A DNA stretch of 13,417 bases, taken from NCBI GenBank assembly GCA_003024985.2, contig PXIH01S0059330.1; one strand, 5' to 3'. This document shows positions 1 to 8,817 of the stretch, piece after piece (position 1 is the stretch's first letter; every line of letters begins with the position of its first letter). Source of the DNA: Euperipatoides rowelli. Its lineage: Eukaryota; Onychophora; Udeonychophora; Euonychophora; Peripatopsidae. The notes under the pieces were generated by a model. That model searched no databases. It had not been told where the DNA came from and saw nothing but the letters and a program-made list of their open reading frames with translations. A program made the translations under genes and the position numbers.

Positions 1-1230
1 CATCAGAGAATATATATTCCTATAGAACTTGTTTGATAAATAATCTGCATCAAATCACCAGTTTACCTTCGGTAACAAGTCTTGTCTACTGGATAACTGA
101 TTGATCTTTAAGCTGCACCTATTCATATCAAACATACTTATATAAAGATTCAAATACCATTTCCTAGTGGAGATGTTGTACCAAAATATTTTCATCCGGA
201 GCAGAATCAAATCATAAATTTGCTAATGATAAATTTTATTTATACCGGTAGGCCTATTATAGTGTATTTGAATTATCACACGGGTGAGTGTAATTTACTG
301 TATTACATACTAATATTTTTGGTTAAATATTCTTTAGGGATTTATATATTCAAATACCGGTATTAAAAGAAAATAATACATATTTTTTTTTATATATAAA
401 AAATAGGAAGAAAAAGAAGAGAGAGTAGTGTAGAGTTGAGTGATATCACTAAAGGAAATTTTAACCAGTAGTAAAAAAAAAAAAAACCAAAATTAAATTG
501 TTCTAAATATTTACCTCACTAGTCTNGTTTTTAATGAAACCAAATTTTGATTTCATTTTTTTAATAATATGGTAGGAGTGATTTGAGAAAGTGTATTTAT
601 TATCAATAAGTACTCCCAGGTGGATTAGATGTAAATTTTTATTTGAAGCCATTTCTCTTAATCACATAGATTTTTTTCAGACCTGAATTTCTCGATATGT
701 ACACCAATGATGGTAGGTACCTAAATATTGTGTATTTTGAAAAGAAATAGAGATCTGCTGTGTGTGACGGACTAATAGAACAAATGTATAAGAACTTGAG
801 TATGTAGGCCTAAGTACAGTTTTGTATTTTTTATATATTTTCATGTGCAATGTTGAGAATTAACAATTTTGTACATATGGTTTTGTTAATAAATGTCTAT
901 TAGTCTAAGCTTATGCTTGATGGGGAAGGGGGGGGGGAGATGTTTATCTTATTCATCCTCTTTCAATATGGTACTTAATAATAATAATGCCAAGTATGAG
1001 AAGGATTAGTGGAGACATTATTTATTATTACAAACAATTGTGAATAAAATATAGACAGACAATTCACAATAGCAAATACAAGAGGCCACCAATATAAAAT
1101 ATACAGAGTTTTCAAACAAATATTGGTAAAAACTTCATTACCAAATACAAATAGATCCATAGATACATACCTGGAGCAGTTTACCATCATCAATAGTCCT
1201 TTCAACATCACTTAATTCTTTCAAAACTCT
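1..1230. other. AT-rich stretch with no recognisable gene
   Basis: I see no convincing coding exon here. The stretch holds poly-A/T runs, one ambiguous base at 526, a G10 run at 928-937, and a 10-bp inverted repeat (GTATTTGAAT at 264-273 against ATTCAAATAC at 348-357). An AATAAA at 888-893 is followed by a short GT-rich stretch. It could mark the 3' end of a + strand transcript starting outside the window, but nothing upstream supports a gene. A 78-codon - strand frame at 975-1211 has low-complexity composition and is not credible. Confidence 0.6.
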
Positions 1231-1240
1231 CCTAGATAAA

Positions 1241-1438
1241 TATCTGTTAAATCTTCAAATTAATATGTAAAAATCTTAGATTTAAACATAAATAAAAATT
1301 ACTGATAAAATATCTGTTAAATCTTCAAATTAATATGTAAAAAATCTTAGATTTAAACATAAATAAAAATTACTGATAAAATATCTGTTAAATCTTCAAA
1401 TTAATATGTAAAAATCTTAGATTTAAACATAAATAAAA
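1241..1438. repeat. 70-bp tandem repeat, about 2.8 copies
   Basis: Copies start at 1241, 1311 and 1382, each with TATCTGTTAAATCTTCAAAT. The first copy is 70 bp, the second 71 bp (one extra A in an A run), and the third breaks off after about 57 bp into an AAAT-rich tail. The preceding bases (CTAGATAAA) resemble the unit's end (CTGATAAAA), so the array may begin a few bases earlier. The copies are almost identical, which implies recent expansion or homogenisation. No coding function is apparent. Confidence 0.95.
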
Positions 1439-1654
1439 TAAATAAATAAATTAACTCAAATTTTGATATTTGATTATTAAAGTTTGTTGTCAACATTTAG
1501 CATTAAATTTTTCGTATGAGAATAAATAAATAAAGTATATAATTTTTAAAAGGATATGAATAACAATATTTAATGCATGATGATATGAAAAATTATACAA
1601 TTTTTACAACACTAACAATAACAAGTTCAAAGGATATCTGGGATCATGAGAAGA
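1439..1654. other. AT-rich spacer
   Basis: This low-complexity AT-rich DNA follows the tandem repeat. It begins with an AAAT microsatellite-like run (about 1432-1450). No reading frame or regulatory motif stands out before the CRE-like site. Confidence 0.5.
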
Positions 1655-1662
1655 TGACGTCA
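1655..1662. promoter_or_regulatory. CRE-like palindrome TGACGTCA
   Basis: This is a perfect 8-bp TGACGTCA, the full consensus bound by CREB/ATF bZIP factors. It lies about 200 bp upstream of the possible + strand exon at 1864, a normal distance for a proximal promoter element. An exact 8-mer of this composition is rarer in AT-rich DNA than in average DNA. Regulatory function is an inference from position only. Confidence 0.35.
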
Positions 1663-1863
1663 TAAATTATTATTATTACAATATTTATGTTAAAGGTCAG
1701 ACTGCATAGCATTATTTTTACTTTTTATTGAAGTCAATGAATTATTATGGCCTATTTTAATATTGAAAATATTTTACATGACTTTTTTTATTACGATCAA
1801 AAAGAAAATAAGTATACTAACTGGGGTTGTATATTAACGCTCATTTTCAATATATAAAGCAAA

Positions 1864-1932
1864 ATGGCAAAACCTGTGCCTCCTCGTTCTCTTACTCCTC
1901 TCTTGGCGTTTATTAGGGATTTTCTTCTCGGT
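1864..1932 (+). CDS. Possible first coding exon of an unidentified gene (partial)
   Basis: An ATG in good initiation context (A at -3, G at +4) opens 23 codons beginning MAKPVPPRSLTPLLAF. They run up to a near-consensus splice donor, GTGAGTAAG, at 1933. Without splicing the frame stops at 1945-1947. Base composition is clearly richer in GC and C/T than the flanks, and the codons are balanced, unlike the AT-rich spurious frames around. The peptide is basic and proline-rich, then hydrophobic, as in the N-terminus of a small membrane or mitochondrial protein, but I do not recognise a family. A CRE-like site lies 200 bp upstream. If real, the following intron would contain the antisense HEI10-like gene. 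The exon end could instead be at 1930 (GT at 1931). No downstream exon was identified, so this remains a candidate. Confidence 0.4.
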
Positions 1933-1992
1933 GTGAGTAAGATTTAAGAAGAAAAAAAGAGAATACTATATATTTATAATTATTTAGCAAGA

Positions 1993-2003
1993 TTTTTTTT
2001 TTT
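1993..2003 (-). repeat. A11 tract downstream of the HEI10-like gene
   Basis: Read on the - strand, this is eleven As starting 21 nt after the AATAAA at 2030-2025. That is the spacing expected between a poly(A) signal and the start of a copied poly(A) tail. Similar A/T runs occur elsewhere in this AT-rich window, so alone it is weak. Combined with the intronless gene it supports retroposition. No convincing target-site duplication was found around it. Confidence 0.5.
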
Positions 2004-2024
2004 AAAGAAAAGTTAATTATTGTT

Positions 2025-2030
2025 TTTATT
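2025..2030 (-). terminator. Poly(A) signal AATAAA of the HEI10-like gene
   Basis: A canonical AATAAA lies on the - strand about 42 nt after the TGA stop codon (2072-2074). It implies a very short 3' UTR, with cleavage expected near 2000-2015. AATAAA is common by chance in AT-rich DNA, but strand, distance and the following A tract fit. Confidence 0.55.
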
Positions 2031-2071
2031 TGTTTAAGCTTTAGATTTAAGTTATCGTTGAGGTCAAGGCC

Positions 2072-2899
2072 TCACATCTTACGAGCACCACTATTATTTT
2101 TCACATTTTTGCGTAAAGGTAGATTGAATGGACTTTGTTGCTTGCTTACATTAAAATTAAAAAATTCTTTTTCTACATTTCCCTGATTGCTTAAAATAGA
2201 GTGTGCATTCGGTGAGGGCATTAAAATGAAGTCTTTATCGCTTTGTTCAACAAGAGGCTTTGAAGAACTGCAAACAGTTTGAAAAAAATCTGCCCCAGTT
2301 GAGATAGGAATGTTAAATGGATTCTTTCTAGTTATACTTTCTTGAGCAGTTTCATTCTCAAAGATGGCAGGCGTGATCGATTTTCGGCGTAAACTTTCAT
2401 ACATTGCCTGAAGACGCTGAAATTGTCTATTTCTTTCCATTAGTTTTTCAGAGCATTCCAGACATTTCTTCCTGCTTGTTTCTAGCTCTTTTTTACGGGC
2501 TGTTAGTTCTTTCTGGCTTTTATTCAGAATATTTTCACAGTATTGTTCAAGTAAAGAATTTCTTTCTTTTGTTTTAGTTACTAGATATTCTAAATATGTA
2601 TTTTCTTGATGAACTTGATAGATCCAAAATGAAATCGCTCGAGTACATATTTCCATGATTATTTCTGGTTTTTGACCACATAGTACCATTGATTTGAATT
2701 GTTCTGATGGCTTAAGGTCAACTCTTATAATATCAAACTTTCCAGGTAAATTCATATCACAAGCTGGACAAACCAAATTTTTGCTAAATTCTCTACCACC
2801 GTCATCATCACAAAATATATGTGAACAGGAAGTAACCCATGCAAATGTATTTAATCTTTTGCGGCATTTCTTAAAGTTGCAAATCATATCACAATCCAT
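2072..2899 (-). CDS. CCNB1IP1: HEI10/CCNB1IP1-like RING E3 ligase (meiotic crossover factor), intronless
   Basis: This is a 275-residue protein matching animal CCNB1IP1 (HEI10), a RING E3 ligase of the Zip3/HEI10 group. The group acts at recombination nodules on meiotic chromosomes and promotes crossover maturation; the human protein also binds cyclin B. Length matches the human protein (about 277). An atypical RING spans residues 7-47: C7, C12, C25, H27, C30, D33, C44, C47. The family-typical segments AWVTSCSHIFC (20-30) and WIYQVHQE (92-99) are present, as is a coiled coil (about 100-172) ending in the hallmark EKLMERNRQFQRLQ (151-164). The tail (174-275) is Ser/Asn/Pro-rich. The ATG at 2899-2897 has a strong context (AAAAATGG). 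The frame is open nine codons further upstream, from a TTG at 2926, but without an ATG, and stops at 2944-2942. There are no introns, stops or frameshifts, whereas vertebrate homologues are spliced; this may be a functional retrocopy. Confidence 0.88.
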   Translation of the reverse strand: MDCDMICNFKKCRKRLNTFAWVTSCSHIFCDDDGGREFSKNLVCPACDMNLPGKFDIIRVDLKPSEQFKSMVLCGQKPEIIMEICTRAISFWIYQVHQENTYLEYLVTKTKERNSLLEQYCENILNKSQKELTARKKELETSRKKCLECSEKLMERNRQFQRLQAMYESLRRKSITPAIFENETAQESITRKNPFNIPISTGADFFQTVCSSSKPLVEQSDKDFILMPSPNAHSILSNQGNVEKEFFNFNVSKQQSPFNLPLRKNVKNNSGARKM

Positions 2900-2941
2900 T
2901 TTTAAAAAGTGTTTAGGGAATTCCAAAACTTCGTTATTGTA

Positions 2942-2956
2942 TTATCGTTCTAGCAT
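2942..2956 (-). promoter_or_regulatory. Four-codon upstream ORF in the HEI10-like leader
   Basis: If transcription starts near 3045, the first ATG in the leader is at 2956-2954. It opens ATG CTA GAA CGA TAA, four codons and a stop, ending 42 nt before the HEI10 start. It is in the same frame as the main ORF but closed by its stop, so it cannot extend the protein. Such minimal uORFs can lower translation, but no use is shown here. Confidence 0.3.
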
Positions 2957-3069
2957 CTACCTTTAACACCACCAGTCAAGCAGACGATAAGAGACGCAGA
3001 CCGACAAAATAATTAACCTTTTATTCTTAAAGCCTACAACTCACGCTTTCGAATTCTTGTTGGCTGCTT

Positions 3070-3076
3070 TTTTATA
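3070..3076 (-). promoter_or_regulatory. TATA-like box upstream of the HEI10-like gene
   Basis: On the - strand TATAAAA (followed by AAG) lies about 170 nt before the ATG. Initiation about 30 bp downstream would fall near 3040-3046 and give a leader of about 145 nt. The segment between (about 2940-3060) is richer in GC and CpG than its surroundings, as promoters often are. If the gene is a retrocopy, this promoter would have been acquired at the insertion site. The evidence is position and motif only. Confidence 0.4.
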
Positions 3077-3080
3077 TGCT

Positions 3081-4934
3081 ATTTTAATATTAAAAATTTT
3101 CTCAAAATATAAAAATGTAATTTTTAAATTTTAAAACTTATTACACCATAACTTTTGAATTTAGAATAATTTAATCAATTACGATAGTTCAGAATGAATA
3201 GACTGTTCAATTAAAATATTCGGAAGTTTTTTTTTACGAGTTACTGCATATTTTGGAAATACAACAAATTTTCTCTAATATTTGTTAATGTAATTGAAAG
3301 TACTGGTGTCCTTTTAATTTTTAAATCAACTTATTGGCCGTTTTGGTCTGGCAGACTCGAGTGGAAGTGCATGTGTCTACTTTTATTAAATTTTAGCTCT
3401 TGTGCTTCTAAAATAATTTCTCCTAGGAAGGTGTAAAAATATTGGGTACGTACTAGGTTGGTGTTTTAATGTCATTAAAAAAACAGTTATAAACGCAATT
3501 CATCTTTAATTATACTGTATGAGCTAAAATCCCAACTGAAGCGAATTTACTGTTATGTAGGCTACTGTACAGTGTACAGTACATACTGCACTACAGTACT
3601 TGTATATAAAGTACAACCTAGTTCGGAAAACCTTTTTAAAAAAGTAGTGCGCTATAACTTACACTTGTAAAAAAAAAAAAAGTCAGCTACAATTATAACT
3701 GTATTTTTATAAAAAGTAGGCTAGTTAACTTCAACTAATTTACATGTCATTTTTCAAAGAAATACTATCCAAATCAACATTTTGTAAAATAGATATGCAC
3801 ATACTGTATAGTACGGTACAGTAGATCATAATAAATTGCTAATAGGCAATAAACTTGTAAATATTTAAACCAAATAAATTTTTGAAGCTCACATTTCATA
3901 TTGAATATTGGAGAGGCCATCATTCAGCAGTAGAGTTTTAGGGCCTGATGTAACACTATACAGTATATATAGGATATTAAAAATAATATGTTTGCTGCTG
4001 AATAATTAATGTAGATACCAAAAGTTCTTTTTTTAAAAGATTTGCTCTTAACAATTAAATTCTCATTAATTTTAATAAGAGTGAAATATTTATGTAAATT
4101 TGCCAAGAAAGTTCTATTGGTATTCTAGCTTTAATTTAACATACTTTATTTAAATTAAAGATCCAATTTGTTCTTCGTTCATAATAATTGGATTAATACT
4201 ATGGCTTTAAGAACAAATGAATTGTACTGTGTTTGATAATGCACATCATCTGATAGGAAAACGTGATGAACTGGCTGAAAACATTTTCTAGTTAGATAAT
4301 ATAAAAAAATATTACAGATTATAGATGAGATTTTTGCCTAAAAAAACTTATTGGTTTTACTTAAGTATTTATTTAACTATTGTAAAATTAAATATTGGCT
4401 AGAGAGAATACAGTATTTTAAAAGAAGTGAAATATATCCTACAACTACATTTTCTTTGTAATCAACTAGGCTACATATAAATAATAAAATTACTATGCTG
4501 CAAATGTAATGCAAAAACTCAATCACTNCACAAAAAAAGTAGTGACATTACAAGTAGTGCACTAATTCCGAACCCATATATACAATATAACAAGTAACAA
4601 CTCCCATAATGCATAATAGATAGCCTGAGCTACATATTTGATAGAAATAAAGCCTTCAAAGATAACCAAATTTAATTGAATGATGGAGTAAATAATGAAA
4701 TTAAAAAGCAAGTGAAATTCTCTAAAGAGGCAAGGTTTATTAGGTAATGTTAACAAATATCCTGTTTGTTCTGCTCAGTTTTTTCAACTCGCAGATAAAC
4801 TAAGTAAGTTGCAATAGTCATAAACTTTCAATAATATTTCCAAATATAGAATCTGAATCAAATGTTGATGTTGTATATTTATTTTCTCTGGCTAAAATTC
4901 ATCCGCCATTGATTGAAAGCGACCAATCACATGT
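3081..4934. other. AT-rich non-coding stretch with small palindromes
   Basis: I find no credible gene in this stretch. It holds a palindrome-rich patch at 3551-3615 with ACTGTACAGT at 3564-3573, and TACTGTA/TACAGTA inverted 7-mers at 3802-3808 and 3817-3823. A perfect 11-bp hairpin lies at 4129-4160, and one ambiguous base at 4528. The 60- and 64-codon - strand frames at 3924-4106 and 4562-4756 are hydrophobic, AT-driven and resemble nothing known to me. Confidence 0.55.
4129..4160. repeat. Perfect 11-bp hairpin
   Basis: CTTTAATTTAA (4129-4139) and TTAAATTAAAG (4150-4160) are exact reverse complements separated by 10 bases. The stem is entirely AT except for the outer C:G pair. It may be chance in this composition or the remnant of a small MITE. 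Confidence 0.5.
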
Positions 4935-5955
4935 TTGGAACTCTCAGATATCATTGATAGAAAGAAAAAAAACAGCTATGTTAACCATAACCTTATGAAA
5001 ATAGACCAAACATTGGCTCTGGCTCCAGATCTGATCTTGTCATTTGTTTGGAGTGAGTTTTCTATTGAGTTAACTGATCGTGTGACTTCTTTGATAAATC
5101 TGTCATTATTAACCAACATACTGTATGTCAAACTACTTGGAACTTATTTTTAGTTCCAATACACAAATTATCATCTTTAAGTCAACATATAGATCCATAT
5201 CTCCTAACTAGTCTATTGGTAAAATATGTGAAAAATATTCTGCCTAGCTAGATTGAAGATGTACTACCTAACAAATTCACTAAACAAAATTTAGCAAATT
5301 TATTTAGATTTGTTAAAAAAGTAGAAAAATCACTCAAAGTCTTTTTGTTCTAGAGGCTATATAATTTTCTAAAGTCAATGGCACCCTAGATCACAATATA
5401 TTTATGAACAAATTGTCAATTATGTGTCATTTGAGTCAGTATTTCCTGGATTCCATCTTTCAAACAGGGAAAATGGATCAAGAACTCTTTAAAGAAAATC
5501 TTTATTTCAAAAATTCAAACAGTCACAGAAGGACTTGTGCTCGGAGGATTGATATTTGTGTTAATTGTAAAGAATTTAACAGTGAACGTGAAATATTTAA
5601 AATATATTGACCCGACTGTCTCGTGTTGTAAATAAGAAAAATCTTCATGTCTCCCAAAAGATAGCTTACTCTTTGTTATTTCATGCAAACAAAATCAACC
5701 TACCCCTCAACCTTAAAAGCTCAGTCATGGTACACAGTGTTCAAGAACATAAACCACAAGCAATAGTTTCAATAAATAACCAAAAATTGAATGATGTAAT
5801 GCACAGTTACTGTATATTAGGATTTGCTGGTCAAAGCGATATTGAATGGAACACACACACACAAATAATCATAAAATCTACAAAATTATTTGTTCTTTAT
5901 AAATTGAAAAGACTAGAAGCTGAAAATGAGTTTATATTGTTCATGTTTGTTTAAG
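4935..5955 (+). mobile_element. Degraded non-LTR retrotransposon reverse transcriptase fragment (CR1/Jockey-like)
   Basis: Blocks typical of a LINE reverse transcriptase appear in the right order but in three reading frames. They are TSLINLSLLTNI (5085-5120); a YRSIS block (5188-5202), equivalent to YRPIS, followed by a KICEK segment (5221-5235); and NGTLDHNIFMNKL (5377-5415), equivalent to AFDTxDHxILLxKL. Next come TEGLVLGGLIF (5525-5557), equivalent to xxQGSVLGPLLF, and the catalytic YxDD block as YIDPT (5603-5617). The thumb carries SINNQ (5772), LG (5817), W (5847) and YKLKR (5898-5912). At least two frameshifts, several stops and loss of the second catalytic aspartate show it is dead. 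No endonuclease domain or 3' tail was found, so it is a truncated internal piece. AFDTxDH-type blocks occur in CR1, Jockey and related clades; I cannot choose between them. Confidence 0.75.
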
Positions 5956-8182
5956 AACTTGATCTGTCTTGACATTCAATGCTTATACTGGTCAGAGTAT
6001 AGTCCGAAGAGACAGGACAAAGAATCATGACTGATTTCAGCATATTACAGATTAAATTATCCCTAAAGAAACAATAATATAAACTCATTCCAGCAATTTT
6101 GAGCCCTTAGAGTTTTTATAAAATTTAACTTATCTCCCAAAACAATATGTAACACGGCCGGAGACTACCAGAATGGATAACAAAATTATCAAAGAAAAAT
6201 TCCACCTCGATCACCGGTTTAAAAAAAAAAAAAAAGCAGACTACTAGGGCCTGTCCAATGTTACCAAAGAATAAAGCAACAAAAAAATAAAAGATTAAAG
6301 CAAAACATTTCACTTAAAAAGAAAATTTCAAAGCCTGTCAGATGAATGCATTACTTGGTATGACAACACAGACACAAGGTTTGAAATGTAAATTTTAGCT
6401 CGATTACTGACTTCAGAAAATAGAACTATGGAAGTTAAAACAGGCCATGAAGAGAATGGGGTGATTTGATATGCTTTCTCTTGACAGAAATGTGAAAAAT
6501 TATTTAAAACAGACTATAGTAATAGTTTCTAAAATTATAAGGAAGATATACAGCATTCAGTAGTTTAATTTTCATATCTTACTTAATTTACATCTGTTGC
6601 CTTTATTGATGCTTGATAATTAAAAAAAAAGGATCAAATTTATTTAAAGCACAATATATACCCAAATCTGGCATAAGCTTAGTTGTACTGGCAATTATTT
6701 TATATTTGGGAGAGCCTATTAGAAAACTATTTCGAAAGGGTTAAAAACAATACTGTAACTGATTTAATAAAGAAAAAACATTTTGTAAAATATGAATAGC
6801 TAAATACTTAAATAATTTACCAGTATTATAGCATTTTGATTATTCCCCTTCATATACTGTAGCTTTTATCTGTTTTTTATTATATTTATAAAAAAAGAAA
6901 TTTGCCAGTCCTAAAAAAAGTAAATTATTGGTATTCTTAGTATTGTGAATTTAAGGTTTAACTGAGAATATTTTGAGTTTTCATTGGCTAATCATGCATA
7001 CCTTTGCATTTTTTTGTTTATTCTGTCAACATTTTAGATATCGAAAAAAAAAAAAAAAAGGCATTGAAGCCTGTTGAAAAGCAGCAACTGGCCTAAATTT
7101 TTACATGTATACTGTAGAATGGCAATCAAGTGCGCATGCACACAACATTTATACTGGGGGAAGGAAAAAGAATGTTAGGTACCCTTCTGAACCATTCTTA
7201 TGAACCTTATATTTCCTACAATGCTCTGCATACCTGGCAAACACACTTGTTTGGCTAGAATTAAAATTCTTTAAAAGATTGTTATCCAAAATGGTGCACT
7301 TGCAGTATTTGAGTTACGGTACATGGAAACACTCTCCTGAACCTTAGATGAGGTAAAATCTAAGGGGCACAGCTTAGATTTCTTTCAGAGTGATTTTAAG
7401 TGTGGTGAATGATGTACTTGTTTGACAATGATGTACTTTATCTAACTTTGGCCCAGAAATAGGGGTGGCACACTTATTTGGTGGGGGTGCCCTTTGATTG
7501 CATTCTACGGTACGTTCAAGAGTGATTTCAATGTATAGGTTTTTACTTAACTTTTTTTTTGTGTGTTGGTATTTCTTTTGAGTTATTATGATTTAAAATA
7601 AGCAAAGTAATATGTACATTCTAAACTTTAACTCGGAGAGGAATAAAATTTGGTTCATTTAGATCATCTGTCTTTTCTAGGTGTCCCTAGGACAACTTGG
7701 ACATAATTAAGCATTAGGCATCATCATATACTGTTTGCTGTAAGTGGAAAAATAAATGAGATATTTGCCCACTATTTCTTCCCAGGAGGCTTACTCAGCC
7801 TATATCCAGTGGTTAAATTGAATATTAAAAAAAAAAGGTGGTGGTGCTTTCACGTTTGATTGTTGCTTGGGGTACTGTCATTTATTGCACACTCAAAATA
7901 AATTATCAAATAGATGTTCTAAAGAAAACAATATTATTGTAAGTTAAACATTTAAAAAAAAAAAAATGCATATTTAAGAAAATATTGAATTTGATCAACT
8001 GAACACGGTGTTTCAAGTGTTCACATAATTTGCAGTATCTTCACAATTTTTTAAGATAAAATTAACATAATTATGCTGAAATTAACTTCAATAGAAAAGC
8101 AATGTATGATAATATCGATTCTTGTAGTTGTCAGATTAATTTCTGCATAATTTTTTTTCAAAACTTAATTGCTTAAAATATG
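5956..8182. other. AT-rich non-coding stretch
   Basis: No gene is seen on either strand. Homopolymer A/T tracts occur at about 6221-6235, 6602-6610, 7047-7060 and 7953-7965. A short perfect hairpin lies at 7356-7381. Two similar phrases (AGAGTGATTTTAAGTGT near 7387 and AGAGTGATTTCAATGTA near 7520) may be remnants of a diverged repeat. A 62-codon - strand frame at 6125-6313 is a product of A-rich sequence read backwards as poly-Phe. Confidence 0.55.
7356..7381. repeat. 9-bp hairpin
   Basis: AAATCTAAG (7356-7364) is the exact reverse complement of CTTAGATTT (7373-7381), with an 8-base loop GGGCACAG. It has no neighbouring gene to regulate and is probably incidental. Confidence 0.4.
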
Positions 8183-8190
8183 CATCTATG
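8183..8190. repeat. Left 8-bp target-site duplication of the short hAT-like element
   Basis: CATCTATG lies directly outside the left terminus CAGTGTC. Its partner at 8596-8603 is CATCTTTG, seven of eight bases identical. Eight base pairs is the hAT superfamily's target-duplication length. Confidence 0.6.
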
Positions 8191-8595
8191 CAGTGTCGGA
8201 ATGGTAATTCCTGGAGCCCTTAGCTTAAGAGGGCCCCTAGAGTGAATGATGAACGTGCCCACAAATAAGCAAGCACTGACAGTTTATATTTGTTCATTGT
8301 GGTAGACATCTGTGATAATAAATAATGATACTTGTCCAATGGCACTTCATTAAATGCAACGATGTACACACAACCATGTAAGTTCTTCCTCCCTTTACAC
8401 ATTATATACACAATTAATATAGAAAAGCTCACTTTTTTCAGGGGCCTTGTCTCCTAACCCCTATTAGAGCTTCTACCCTGGACTTCCCTATTGGGGTAGC
8501 CTAGACACCTTTTACTAAAGTTGGCAGGTTTGGGGATGGAGCCCTCCAGAATTCCCCTCCCTCTTGTGGGCCAAAAATACGGCCAACTGACACTG
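8191..8595. mobile_element. hAT-like MITE, 405 bp
   Basis: The termini are inverted: CAGTGTCGGAATGG at the left, and CAGTGTCAGTTGGC when the right end is reverse-complemented. Both begin CAGTG, fitting the YARNG start of hAT inverted repeats. Just inside, AATTCCTGGAG (about 8206-8216) recurs inverted as AATTCTGGAG near the right end, a further subterminal inverted repeat. Nearly matching 8-bp duplications flank the element (8183-8190, 8596-8603). It is GC-richer than its surroundings and contains no transposase, so it is non-autonomous. One mismatch in the target duplication suggests moderate age. The 69- and 70-codon - strand frames within it are not credible genes. Confidence 0.7.
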
Positions 8596-8603
8596 CATCT
8601 TTG
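8596..8603. repeat. Right 8-bp target-site duplication of the short hAT-like element
   Basis: CATCTTTG follows the right terminus (GACACTG) directly and matches the left copy CATCTATG at seven of eight positions. Confidence 0.6.
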
Positions 8604-8817
8604 TAGATCAACATTGGATGAATCTGAGTAAACAAAACACTGCATAGCAAGTGTGCTATTCATGTACAGTATGTATTGTAAATTAAAGTAAAAATGAATA
8701 GTAGAATGAAAGTAGTCTTGCCATTTATTACAGTTGTCCTAGTATTTTATACTTGGTGTTAGGAATATTTACCTAAGTTATAGTGAAGCTGCTTATAGTG
8801 TGTCTAACCCCAAAGTT

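Noticed and set aside
264-357. Possible MITE defined by 10-bp inverted repeat and CCGGTA words
   Set aside because: The outer sequences stop matching after a few bases and no target duplication is seen; chance is plausible in this composition.
2900-2926. Nine-residue N-terminal extension from a TTG codon for the HEI10-like protein
   Set aside because: The extension has no ATG, while the ATG at 2899 has a strong context and aligns with the N-terminus of known HEI10 proteins.
2694-2966. 90-codon + strand reading frame
   Set aside because: It overlaps the HEI10-like gene on the opposite strand and is its antisense shadow; its own product resembles nothing.
1976-3015. Target-site duplication around the HEI10-like retrocopy (shared TAATTA near 1979 and 3008)
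   Set aside because: Only six to seven AT-rich bases match, which is expected by chance here.
5851-5863. AC dinucleotide microsatellite
   Set aside because: It has only about six repeats and lies inside the degraded reverse transcriptase; it is too short to matter.
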